Part shown: positions 43,319 to 53,969 of the stretch, in pieces | How the letters are laid out: each line of letters starts with the position of its first letter | Position numbering within the stretch: the first letter of the stretch is position 1 | Source: Nissolia schottii | Lineage: Eukaryota > Streptophyta > Magnoliopsida > Fabales > Fabaceae | Assembly: GCA_003254905.1 (NCBI GenBank) | Contig: QANU01069409.1 | Span: 10,238 to 74,237, forward strand | Length of the DNA stretch: 64,000 nucleotides | Direction of reading: 5' to 3' | The notes under the pieces: model-generated | What the model was told of the DNA's origin: nothing | Databases searched by the model: none | The model's input: only the letters and a program-made list of their open reading frames with translations | Program-made: the position numbers and the translations under genes

Positions 43319-44295
43319 TGATACAATTTTTCACGGCAAGTATACCACGTTATATAAGTAATAAAAGCATAGTAAATTGAATATCATTCCCACGATGACT
43401 AATTAACCACACAATAATCGTTAAACAAGGAAAATGAAAGGAATGTTTTGTTCTTCGATGATTTTGATTTAAATTTAAATAAACAACAAGTAAAAAATAA
43501 GCAAGGATTTTAATTCAATGGAGATAATTACTTAGGGCATATGACTTAACATATTCACTTTTGTCAATTCAATTTCAATTATCCATTTTATAAATTAATC
43601 TATTGCCGGTTGGAATTCCTTTTCTAATTACTAATCTCTCTCAAGAATAAATAATTATCTTCTTACAAGTGGAAGCCTAATCTCTTAGTGCTAACTAACT
43701 TTTTTAAATCCTAATTTAATTTGATCTAGGAATTTTCAAATTAAACCACATAGGTCACATTGACTCATCTCTGACTTTCGTGCGAGTTACTTAAGAGGCA
43801 ATGCATCAATTAAACGGTGATCAAGCAATTAAAACATTAAGCATAGCATAAAATAACTCAACAATAGAAATATAAACTGAATAACCTCAATTAGATTAAC
43901 ATAATTGCAATAGTGTATCAAAGCCCAAGCAAAGGGAAATTAATTCATACTAAGAGAAAAATAATAAACTAGAGAACAATGATTCCATGGAGAAACTATG
44001 GTGGAAACTTGAACTGGGGACAAATGGGGATCTCTCCTTCTTTACGTCACACCACATGATCTTCTTCTTTGCATTATGGAGCTCTCTTAAGGTTGGCTCA
44101 ACTCTCAGATCTGAATCAATCATGATTTAGGGGCAAGTTGACACTTCAATTTATAGTGGTTGAGCTCAAAAACGGGTTAAAACACGTAATTTATTGCACC
44201 GGGGTCATGCTAGACCGTTCGAGTGGTGTTGGGACCACTTAAGCAATAACTCTTAGCTAAAAATCACTTGCTTCTGTGTTCGACCTGCTCGAGCG

Positions 44296-46182
44296 TGTGA
44301 AGACCCTTAGAAGAGAAAAGAAGAAAAAGGAAAAAAAGACGAAAGCATGGCGTCTCGCGCGAGATGCTTGTTACAAGGCACGTCTCGCGCTAGACGTATA
44401 ACATTTCACGCGAGATGATGTCGCAGAAGAGCAAAAATGATTTTTGGAGCTCATCTCGTGCGAGATGATAGTTACATGGGTTCATCTTGCGCGAGATGAG
44501 TGCGATAATTAGTCCCACATTGATCAACGCTATAGAATGGGGTCTCCCCCTCCCCTATATATAGAGGCTTCTCGTGAGTGTTTAGACTTGCTAATTCACT
44601 CCAAGAGCTTGAGATATCACACTTTTGTGAGACTTTTCACTCTAGTAATATTTTTATTCTTTTCTCCCTCTCATTTTCCATTCGTGTGGAAGCAGTGGCT
44701 CCACGTAGGGTGTTTGGAGCTCCCAGCATAGTACTCCTTAGCGATCAGCCATGTTAAGGTGAGTGATTTTTTTCACAGTCTATTTTAGACCATGTAGTTA
44801 TTTTTAAAAAGTTATTTATTTATTTTATTTATTTTAGCATTATTCTATTTATGCATGTTTTATAAAATCCTATGAGATGAAATTTATTATTTTAATTACA
44901 TATTAATGAAATTAGTTATTCTTTTATTTAGTTAGATATTCTCTCATAATTATTTATTTAGAAAATCTTTATTTATGAGATAGTTAGTTAGGAAGATATT
45001 TTTTAGAAAATCATGAAACTATTTTTAGAACTACATGGGATGACATTTTATTGTATTAAATATATTCATGTTGTGTGTGTAAGATTAGTATTAAGTCATA
45101 TAAATATTCAAATTATTTAGTAAACCCTTAATAAAAGATATTGGTTAAGGAAAGATTCTGATAGAAAAAGACTTATGTTAAGGAAAGATTCTGGCTAAGG
45201 ACAAGACTTGATACTTAAGATGTTCATTGTGACGCATCTCTCTTACTTGGGAACCTCGCTAAGCATGAGATCTTAATCTATTTTTATTTTTCCAAGATAA
45301 AACACTTAAAGATATTAAGTTATGATAAGGATTATGTTATGATGATCATGCTATATATTTAAAACTGTTCTCATGAGAGTTTATCTAGGATAGAACTGTA
45401 AGTCAGTGACAACCTACGTTGACCTTGGTATATCTTGTACGATCATAAAATAGAATAGGATCCATGTAGATTAGAGGCAAGACCATCAAGTTTGGACATG
45501 GTAGCTCGTGATACTCGGTATCATGTATCATGTAGATTAAACTAACTGTCATGGCCTAGGTACTTGGGTAGTGCGTCCAGGATAATGCATCATAAAGCAA
45601 AACTGTAATGCTCGGAACATTTATCTATAGAACTCCCAACTATATTATATTATCAAATGCTTTGATGTATTAGTTATTATTATAGAAATGATTTATGTTT
45701 GTTATATATTATGTATTGCATTTGCATGCCATGGTTTTTCGAAGTGTCCCATGTCGTCATACAGACAACCTCTTGCTGAGACTCTCCCTAGAGTTCTCAC
45801 CCCTCACCTCCCCCTCCAGTTATAGATTACGAAGCAACGTAACAGAGCATGGAGTGTATGGTCAGCGTAGCGACGTCAGAATCCAAGAGTCAGCTGTTCA
45901 CTCTGAGGCAAAGCTATATGTAGGAATTGTTAGTTTATTTTATTTTGTAATTGAGTTATGTCTAGAGTGCTCCAATTGTATACAGACAGGATCCTCGGAC
46001 TACGCGTATTTTATCATGTATATTTATGTTTTATATAAAAGAGTTCAAGTTTATTCAGAAAAAGAAAGTTTTATTTGTTTCAATTAAAGTTAAAGTGCAT
46101 TTTTTACGAAAAGCATTCCAAAAGCTTCTGTAAGGGAATTAGTGCCTTGTGTGTCGGTCACTACCCTAATTTGGGGCGTGAA
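44296..46182 (+). mobile_element. Solo LTR (1.9 kb) nested in another LTR; TCTCGCGCGAGA palindromes
   Basis: It begins TGTGAAGACCC and ends near TTTGGGGCGTGAA, as in some gypsy LTRs. The flanks GAGCG and AAGCG are an imperfect 5-bp duplication. A TATA box CCCCTATATATAGAGGC is at 44556-44564. The interior to 46182 contains only unconvincing frames (such as 45695-46087), and no internal retrotransposon domain was found. Confidence 0.6.
44345..44505. promoter_or_regulatory. Array of TCTCGCGCGAGA-type palindromes in LTR U3
   Basis: The copies are CGTCTCGCGCGAGATG, CGTCTCGCGCTAGACG, TTTCACGCGAGATGA, CATCTCGTGCGAGATGA and CATCTTGCGCGAGATGAG. They lie within 160 bp and end about 50 bp before the TATA box. 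Similar sequence (TTTCGCGCGAGATG, GTCGCGCGAGAC, TCTCGTGCGAGAC) also occurs at 21950-22070 in the right part of the CACTA element. Confidence 0.8.
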
Positions 46183-46299
46183 AAGCGATTGGTAGGCACT
46201 GCTCGAGCAGTTTCCCTTTTCTACACTTTTGACAACTTTGCATTGTTATGGTAAAAACACCATAATATTTGGTATAGACGTCCTATTGAGATGATCCAA

Positions 46300-47430
46300 A
46301 ACTCTAGTCAAAGTTAAGAAGGAGATCTTCGACTATGTAGTTGGAGAATGTCCGAATTCTTCCATCTTCAAGATGAAAACTTAGTGAAGTTGATTAACTA
46401 AATAATTTTTAATCTATATGAAAATATTATTATATTATTTGTTAGCACTTAGAATAAATAATATGTCATATGATTGGAAATTTTTTTTTTTTTTTGAGAA
46501 AAATATGAATATATATTCAAATTGGCCAAATGCACGTTCAAAAGGTTTTGTGTGTTTGTTTGTGACTTAGTCAGATAAATTTGAATTATTATGAAGATGT
46601 GATTGTCATTGGAAAAAGAAGGTGGGCAAGTAGTTCCTGAAGAATAGGAAAAAAAAAAAAAAAAAAAAAAGAAGAAGAAAGAGATACATGAAAAGTCATT
46701 GCTCTCCTTTCTTTTCTAAGTGCATTATTTCATAGTTCCACATTGTTGATAAGCAAGAGGAAAGTCTTGGTGTGCATACTTGTAGATTTTTGGTACAATT
46801 AGAGAGAATTTTGTTCACTAACCAAAATTTCTATCCAAGTATTTATGTCTAAATCAGTGGTTAAATAAATTTTAAACACAAAATTGATCATTAGGATTGC
46901 TTTAATTATTCTGCTGCGTGATTATAATCACCTAGAAATCCAACAAAAAAGCACCAAAGATGGGTAGTTGTTAGGTGTTTATTGATCCAACAAACAGCTG
47001 TCAGTGTTTATTGATCATGAAATTGGAAATGTAAAGAGAGAGCAGCAGCTGCAGCAGTTAGGTCACGTAGTTGTTGAGGTAGGCGGTTCTTCGGGTCTTG
47101 CTTGGTTCCTTCAGGTCCAGTGTTGGTTTCCTCTTGGGCTTGCTTGATTGGGCCATCATCTTCATTGTTGGGTTGGGTTGAAACATCCGTATGTTTGTTG
47201 GGATCGTTACTACGCTCTGCTTTGTCACTCCACAAATACGCTTTTGGTTTCGCCTATGAGTTAACATTTTATTGACCTCTTCATCTTGAATCATTTTTTT
47301 CTTAATTAACATATCTAACCAAAGTTATGTACTAATTCTTAATTAACTACTCATTAGTAGTTTAGTGAGTTAAATAAAGTTACAAAATTTGACATGTTAC
47401 AATTAGCAAATTTGATTGCGGGTAATAAAT
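46300..47430. other. Non-coding or weakly coding region
   Basis: Contains poly-A and poly-T tracts and AT-rich DNA. On the minus strand at 47235-47008 a 75-codon frame rich in Asn, Asp, Glu and Gln ends in LTAAAAALSLHFQFHDQ. No relative was recognised, and an overlapping second frame is equally open. I do not call a gene. Confidence 0.35.
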
Positions 47431-47439
47431 GCTTGGTGG

Positions 47440-47940
47440 CATACACATGACGGGTGTCTATATAAAATTATTGCTAAAGTATTGGCAAATAGGTTGATAC
47501 CAGTACTAGTGGGGAAACAACAATCAACTTTTGTGTAGAATAGTCAAATTTTTTATGGTGCCTTGATAATAAATAAGATAATATGGTGGCTATGAAAAGC
47601 GAAAGAAAAGGTTGTACACTTCAAGCTTGATTTTCAGAGGGCATTTGACATCATCTGGTGGGATTTTCTTGAAGTTATGAGAAAAATGAGATACCGATAA
47701 TGTGAATCTCAAAATGCGTGAGATCGGCATCTATATTGATTATGATAAATGGCTCGCCCTCTGCTCCCTTCCAACTTCAAAGGGGTCTTTCAACAGGGAG
47801 ACCCACTTTCCCCGTTTATTCCTCTAGTGACAGAAATATTCAATAAAATAGTTGCCAAGGCAAATGATCTCGGATTCATCAACGGTATCCGCATTGGTAA
47901 GGAATACCAAGTGTTACTGTCACACTTACATGCCAACTGA
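47440..47940 (+). pseudogene. L1-type LINE reverse transcriptase fragment
   Basis: The frames give CLYKIIAKVLANRLIPVLVG, KQQSTFV, KLDFQRAFDIIWWDFLEV, then after stops GVFQQGDPLSPFIPLVTEIF and ANDLGFINGIRIG. These are the ordered blocks of plant L1 reverse transcriptases (KVLANRL, QS-FV, KLDF-KA-D-W-FL, QGDPLSP). The catalytic YADD block and the endonuclease are missing, and several stops are present. Confidence 0.88.
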
Positions 47941-48580
47941 TTCGAAAAAATTAGCTGAATTAGTGTTGTTACATGTTTTAGCAGCCAAATAACATAATTC
48001 ACCTCTCATGTCAACTATTGACTTTATCCCTCAACACATTTCTTTCTTGACTTGTGCCGTAATTTAATCACACTGCATTAGGCTTTCATTTATCTTATTT
48101 AGCTGGCCCAAAGTTATTTTAGGTGCCAACATTATCACTAACTCATGTTATATAAAGTACAACCCCTTCACCGTGATATTTGTGCTAAAATGCTAATGAT
48201 TCAGATTTCTTTGATTATCAAATTTCATGTTTTTTTTCAATTAACTTATTTAAAGAATCTCATTATAATTCTAGGCTCTTGTCATCATTAATCATTTTCA
48301 TTTTAGAAAAAACAAAATTATTACATATAAGTGCTCAGCTAAAATTTGAGTGTTTTTTTTTTCCCGTAGAAAAGTTGTAATCTTATTTTTAATACTACTA
48401 CACTACAATTTTTTTTTAAAAAAAAAAATCAAAATTGTACTCTTGTTGTACTTCATGATATTATTAATCTCAAGTACCACAAAATGGTGCTCTTTCATTT
48501 GATAAAAAAAAAAAAAAAAGCCCTCGCAATTTTAATCCATTTTAATTTCTTTTGGTAAACTAGTCCGTTTTAATTGACAG
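47941..48580. other. Non-coding AT-rich region
   Basis: Only AT-rich sequence with poly-T and poly-A tracts is visible. No gene or repeat family could be recognised. Confidence 0.4.
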
Positions 48581-48589
48581 TGAAGGTTT

Positions 48590-49440
48590 ATTAACTCAGA
48601 AGACTTCAAAATACAAGACGGGAGCTCAAACACTTTATAGCTATACGGAATAACCATTAATACTTTTTTTATTCATTATATATAGTACAGTACAATCTAA
48701 GATAACTCTATGAGCAGAAGATGATTCTAGCTCATCCTCCTCCTCTCAAGTCTATTGATTAACAAACCACCATACATAGAGCCGTACGCTTAGTAGCTAC
48801 GGTTTTATTATCATGTATTACTTATTAGTAGTAAAACGCATTACCTTTGGCAACTGACCCGTTGCCGTTGCCATTGAAAGTACCATTGTTTTGCACTTTA
48901 GGGCCATAATGATTGTTCTTGTCGTAATCGCTGAAACGACAGCCAGCGTATTCTCCGTCGTTATGGATCGGCGCCGTATAATTATCCCCGTTGCCACGGT
49001 TGTTAAATGAGTAAGTTGGAACATTACCTTTGGGCATTTGTGCTGCAGCTTCTTCCTGTGCCTCCAGCTCTGCCAGCTCTTCGAGGAGCCGTCTGCGGCG
49101 TGCTGCTGACTTTCCCATGGTTAATTGCTGAAATTGCTCTCACTCAAGTGAGTTTGTAATTAGAGGGGTCCTTGATGTGGCATTGGCAGCACAATTAAGC
49201 CTACAATTTATAGATGTATTCAAGGGGACGGTTCTTTATTTCTTGGTTATCAATTAGCACCTTGCAGCTAGCAGCTTGCATATATGGACTCGTTTGGAAT
49301 TTGGATAGGAAATAATTAATCTATTGATAAGAGAGTATATGTTCCTATACAGGGGTGATGTTAACGTGCACACTAATTAGTCAGCACGTGGAAAAATTGG
49401 TGTGCTATGCTAGCTAAAGGAATTAATATGTCTGTCACAC
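48590..49440. repeat. Duplicated Family B unit, copy 1 (partner 53030-53890)
   Basis: The gene and its flanks match 53030-53890, from GGGAGCTCAA-CACTTTATAGC on the downstream side to GTGAATTTAAAAGACTT on the upstream side, with scattered substitutions and small indels. Confidence 0.8.
48825..49118 (-). CDS. Family B member B1: short helix plus Gly/Asn-rich repeat protein (97 aa)
   Basis: Intact single-exon frame. Residues 5-27 are a charged, Ala/Leu/Glu-rich segment starting with four Arg (RRRRLLEELAELEAQEEAAA), likely an amphipathic helix or short coiled coil. Residues 38-65 (YSFNNRGNGDNYTAPIHNDG, then EYAG) and 81-97 (GPKVQNNGTFNGNGNG) are two Gly/Asn-rich pseudo-repeats. There is no signal peptide. 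Lys3 disfavours myristoylation despite Gly2. The first repeat aligns without gaps to the Family A tail at its Phe, Ile/Asn, Gly, Ala/Gly positions. A TATA box (CTATAAATTG on the minus strand, 49205-49213) is about 90 bp upstream. No known family was recognised. Confidence 0.75.
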   Translation of the reverse strand: MGKSAARRRRLLEELAELEAQEEAAAQMPKGNVPTYSFNNRGNGDNYTAPIHNDGEYAGCRFSDYDKNNHYGPKVQNNGTFNGNGNGSVAKGNAFYY

Positions 49441-50480
49441 GATTAAAGTGAATTTAAAAGACTTTTATTATTATTTTTTATGGTTTCGTTAGAATGGCTT
49501 AACCAGGAAGGAAAAGCAAGCAATGTAACACAGAGACTCGCCAGACTCAAGGCTACTCTCCTTATGGAAATGGATATTCTCGTGTGAAAATTTCACATCA
49601 CAAGGTCATTTGCACATCTCCATCATTAATATTTTTACTTTTTAAACTTTTTACCCTTTTAAGGTAACTCAATTAATGGTGGAGTCATGTGCAATTTTCA
49701 TGCGAAATGATCCACTCCCTCAGCTTATATAGGATGATCTTCATTAAAATCTCTTTAAAGAAAATTCAGTGAGACAAAATCATAAAGTGAAAAATATTAG
49801 CACCCAAAAAAGATCATAGCCGAAGAAATACGTTTTATAGTTTTCGTCATTGAATTTTAGCACATACGAAACATGTAAGGCTCTCATAGGCCCAGGTTAG
49901 GAGAAAAATGATTTTTCTAGGTAAATTGGCTTGTATTGTGATAATTATCAAAGAAAAGGTTAATTAAAGCTCAAAAGTGGCAAGGGGGCAAATGTACAAG
50001 GTAAGCCAAAAGGGTAAAAGGGCTAAAAACAAACCAGTGTCTCAATCATGTCAAGTGAGTGCATCACACATCAAAAAAGTGGAAGTGTAATGTAATAGTG
50101 TCATTCATTCAATTAGGCTCAAATTAATTCTCACAAGGTTTGTTTCAATTCAATTATCACATGCTCAAAAATCATCCAAAATTTATGCCTATTTCAAGAA
50201 CAATACATACAATAAAGTGTTCACCGAAAACCAATTCCTCTGACATCCTATCAAGAAATATGATCCTAGGACACACAATATTTATCAAAACAAAGGAATA
50301 ATGAAAAAGACAAAAAGAGTTACTTACAATTACTCAAATTTATGCAAAAAGTTCAAAAGGCCCCCTTATACTTATAGAGATGCACTAGCCTCAGTGCATA
50401 AATTTTTTCCAAATGGCAGTTCAGATTGCCTTTTTGTTGTTCCTTGTGGTGAACTAGAGACCGTTGCGACGATTTGAAGA
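49441..50480. other. Non-coding region
   Basis: No gene is visible. 49550-49760 contains ATTTCACA/TGTGCAAAT-like text of repetitive appearance. The remainder is AT-rich and adjoins the gypsy relic. Confidence 0.4.
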
Positions 50481-51640
50481 TTTATACAACGATATGTAAT
50501 GTTGTAGAAAAAATGAAAAAAATTGTAGAAAACAAAAATAAGCAAATAGACAATTTCGTTAATGGTGAGCTGTATCTCACCCAAAACTTTTGTTTAACTT
50601 CCTTAAGTTGGACGGGAATCAACTCATGAAGGGTCATAGGTGGCTTTGACCAAGTCCACCTCACCTTCAACTCTCATGGCCTTTTGAAGGGCCATTAATC
50701 ATGCATTTATCTCAGAGGCTTTGTCATTATTCCCCTTCTTCAATAAGTAAGAGTGCCCCTTGGCCATGGTTCCACCAAGGGATGACACGACGTTGCACAT
50801 GGATGGTGCTAACTATTGTGGTTGGTTGGTACTTGTGCTATCAACCTATGAAAGAGCTAAAATAGTAGTTCTCTCGGTCTCAAAGCTTGTGTCATGCATG
50901 ATGGTTTTTTGTTTTTAACTTTTGAAGGTTTGTTTTCCTCTAAGCGTGCTTGACAACAAATCAAGTCACTACAGTTAGGACAATCAAGGCTAGGTTCCTT
51001 TCCCAAAAGAGTGTCCAATTCATTAACCTCATAAACATCTGCAACCAATTCATCAATAATATCAAGAAAGAAAATGGAGTGATCTTCGGGAGGATGTTTC
51101 ATTGCATATGGCAATCAAAATTGCATGTGAATATCACTATACTCCATAGAAAACTTACCATCATGCACATCACTTCGGCTCAAGCTAGCAGTTGCTAAAA
51201 AGGGTCAGCAAAGGATGATTGAGTGGTGGTTCGCATCTAAGTCTCCTTCCATTTTTAAAACATAAAAATAGGCAGGAAAAATAAGGCCATTTACCTTCAC
51301 AAGTACATCTTCTAATAGCCCCTCTAGTCTTGTGATGCTTCTATTTGCAAGTTGCACTATAAGAATGGTACATGGATTTTTTCACCACATTGATCGTGGC
51401 TCCAAGGTCGGCCATGGCTCTTTGAAATTGTGTGGTTCCGATGGTGCATGGGACATGGAAGGTGCTAAGATCATTGCATTAGGCTAGGAGATTAGTTGGG
51501 ATGTTGTATGACTTGAGAATAGAATAGACTATTGTCCCATGTTTACCGTTTTCGGCTCCATGTTTTAGCACTTGTTGGTGCAAAGTTCTTTGAGGAACTT
51601 GGCATACTTTAGAATTTGTTTAATGGCATCAAGTAAAGGT
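50480..51640 (-). pseudogene. Ty3/gypsy protease-region relic (Athila/Tat type)
   Basis: On the minus strand, text near 51480-51360 reads CTIGTTQFQRAMADLGATIN, matching the retroviral-type protease block (DLGAS-N in plant gypsy elements). Further on, AMKHPPEDHSIFFLDIIDEL (about 51110-51050) matches the conserved segment between protease and reverse transcriptase in Athila/Tat elements. Stops and frameshifts are frequent. Neither gag nor reverse transcriptase is present next to it. Confidence 0.7.
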
Positions 51641-53029
51641 ATATTTGTAACATCCTAGCTAACTAATTATGTTTAAGTCATAATTAATGCTAGGTAGTTG
51701 TCACGTTTTAACTTTACCTTATTTTTAGACTTAGTTTTATTAAATACTTACTTGGAAAAATATAGGAAATTTTGAACTTTTACAGAAGAAAAGAATTTTT
51801 GAAAACATGAGTCATACATCTCGGAATGACACATTGAATAAACAACAAACATGAACAAGATTTAGACGACGACGTACCGATAACCAAACCACAACACACT
51901 TACTTATACTGAATAACCTCATTATTTATATAATCATTAACAAGTTCAAACATGGGTAAATAATAACAGTCATTACATAGTTCAAGTAAAGACACAAACC
52001 CCAACTGAAATGGAAACCGAAACTAATCAGGAACAACATAATATGTGGCAAAATGTCACGCCGGGGATCTTTGAATCTCAAGCATCATGGGGAACTCTCC
52101 TTGGACGATGACTTTGATGTGTCCTAACTTTACCCATTCTAAGGTAAGGTACAAGACTTCTCTCCTCAAGAAAACTTTACACTTGTGGGACGGCCGCTTG
52201 GTATGACAGCTACTGGATGATCCAAGCTATCCAATAATGTGAGCAGGTCCATAGTTTCCATGTGCCTCATAATTAATTATTAAAATATATGAATGAATAA
52301 TTGATAATATTTAATATACATATAATTCTAGACAATAGGGTAAAAAATTTAAAATGATGATTACCGGTATTAAATTTTGTTTTATATATTATCATTTTTA
52401 CTTGAAATTAAAAGTTAACTTAATTAATTAAGAAAATATTTTATTTTTAAATCATAATGTTAAATATTAAAAATATATTTATTATTAGTTATTATTCATC
52501 AAATATTTTTTTAATAATTAAAGTTATTTTGTAAAGTGAGAAAAGAATTTTATAATATCATACAATGTCATATTAAATACTATATATATAGTTTTAAAAA
52601 TTTAACAGACCATATACTATCAAGTCTTATTATATTAAGTCTTATACTATCAATTAAACTTTTTCTTATCAAGCGTACAAAACGAGCCTTAAAGCATATG
52701 CGTTAAAACTCAAAAGAGAAAGCTTTGCCACCTAAAAGGTTGTACCCTATTCGAGTAAGATTATCTCCAGTGAGAGAATGTCTGTGGTTTATACAAAGAA
52801 TAAAAATTCTTGAAAATTTTTATGCGTTATCAATTAGTTTAATATTGATTAAGATGCTTAATTTTGATAACAATATTAGTGGATAAACTTAATATTTATC
52901 TTTGTAATAATTAAAATTATTTATTTATTCTTCTACTTCCAATTAATTTATAAAATAAATTTTTATAATTTTAATTTTAAAATCATCTATTTTTCCCGTG
53001 CGATGAACGGGTAAAAAACACTAGTATAT
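51641..53029. other. Non-coding AT-rich region
   Basis: TGTAACATCCTAGCTAAC at 51644 looks like the start of a gypsy-type LTR, but no matching end was found. Sequence to 53000 is AT-rich. TTCCCGTGCGATGAACGGGT at about 52993 is a small palindrome followed by ACTAGTATA, likely an element terminus. Confidence 0.35.
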
Positions 53030-53890
53030 ATTAACTCAAAACATCATCACAATACAAGAGGGGAGCTCAACACTTTATAGCTATATGGAATAACCATTAA
53101 TACTTACTTTATTCATTATGCATGGAATAGTACAGTACAATCAAAGATAACTTTATGGGTACAAGATGTTTCTAGCAGATCCTCCTCTCAAATCATTATG
53201 GATTAACAAACACCATGCATACAGCCGTAGGCTTAGTAGCCACGGTTTATTTTTGTACTATTTATTATTAGTAATACGCATTACCATGGGCAACGCACCC
53301 GTTGCCCTTGCCATTGAAAGTACCATTGTTCTGCACTTCAGGGCCATAACGATTGTTCTTGTTGTAATCGCTGAAACGACTGCCAGCGTATTGTCCATTG
53401 TTATTGATTGGAGCCGTATAATTATCCCCGCTGCCACGGTTGTTGAATGAGTAAGTTGGAACATTACCTTTGGGAATTTGTGCTGCAGCTTCTTCCTGTG
53501 CCTCCAGCTCTGCCAGCTCTTCGAGGAGCCTTCTCCGGCGCGCTGCTGCAGATGCCATGCTTAGTACTGAAATTGGTCTCTCTCCTACTGGGTTTGTACT
53601 TAGAGGGAACCTTGATTTGGCATTGGGAGGCCGATTAAGCCTACAATTTATAGACGTATTCAAGGGAATCCGTTGCTTGCATATATGGATTCGTTTCGGA
53701 TATGGATAGGAAAGAATTAGTCTAGTGGTGTGAGTATATGATCCTATACAGTAGTGACGTTACGTGCACACTAATTACAACAAAATGCTTGCTAGTAGGT
53801 ATATGGTGCGTGGAAAAATTGTTGTACTATATATGCTAAAGGAATCAAGAAGATGGCTGATACACAATTAAAGTGAATTTAAAAGACTTA
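53030..53890. repeat. Duplicated Family B unit, copy 2
   Basis: Partner of 48590-49440. Sequence identity covers the gene, the 5' region with CTACAATTTATAGACGTATT and the downstream AGCTATATGGAATAACC stretch. Confidence 0.8.
53268..53558 (-). CDS. Family B member B2: short helix plus Gly/Asn-rich repeat protein (96 aa)
   Basis: Intact. The frame extends upstream to 53663, but MASAAARRRR at 53558 is chosen because it aligns with the B1 start and leaves the TATA box (53645-53653) in a sensible position. Residues 4-26 are the same Arg-led helix as B1. Then come YSFNNRGSGDNYTAPINNNG, QYAGSRFSDYNKNNRYGPEV and QNNGTFNGKGNGC. Differences from B1 are mostly conservative within the Gly/Asn repeats (IHNDG versus INNNG). 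Two intact sisters suggest constraint on the protein. It lacks Gly2, so lipid modification is not expected. Confidence 0.75.
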   Translation of the reverse strand: MASAAARRRRLLEELAELEAQEEAAAQIPKGNVPTYSFNNRGSGDNYTAPINNNGQYAGSRFSDYNKNNRYGPEVQNNGTFNGKGNGCVAHGNAYY

Positions 53891-53969
53891 AAGTAGCAAG
53901 AAAGTAAAAAAAATACTGCGGAATAAATTTGTTCCATTATTGTTTTCTTTCTTTGATAAGAAACCAAAA

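Larger units (their letters stand above)
43319..46300 (-). mobile_element. LTR with GCTCGAGC-type palindromes, interrupted by another LTR
   Basis: It starts TGATACAATTTTTC, similar in layout to the LTR at 13180 (a CCCACGATGACT block near 43391 in place of CCACAGGGAG). On the minus strand a TATA box (CACTATAAATTGAAG, 44149-44156) is preceded by GTTCGAGTGG, GCTCGAGCG and, beyond the nested LTR, GCTCGAGCAG. The right end was not determined. Confidence 0.5.

Noticed and set aside
45695..46087. 130-codon frame in the nested LTR
   Set aside because: Lies within a solo LTR, has no retrotransposon domain and no recognisable homology; likely chance.
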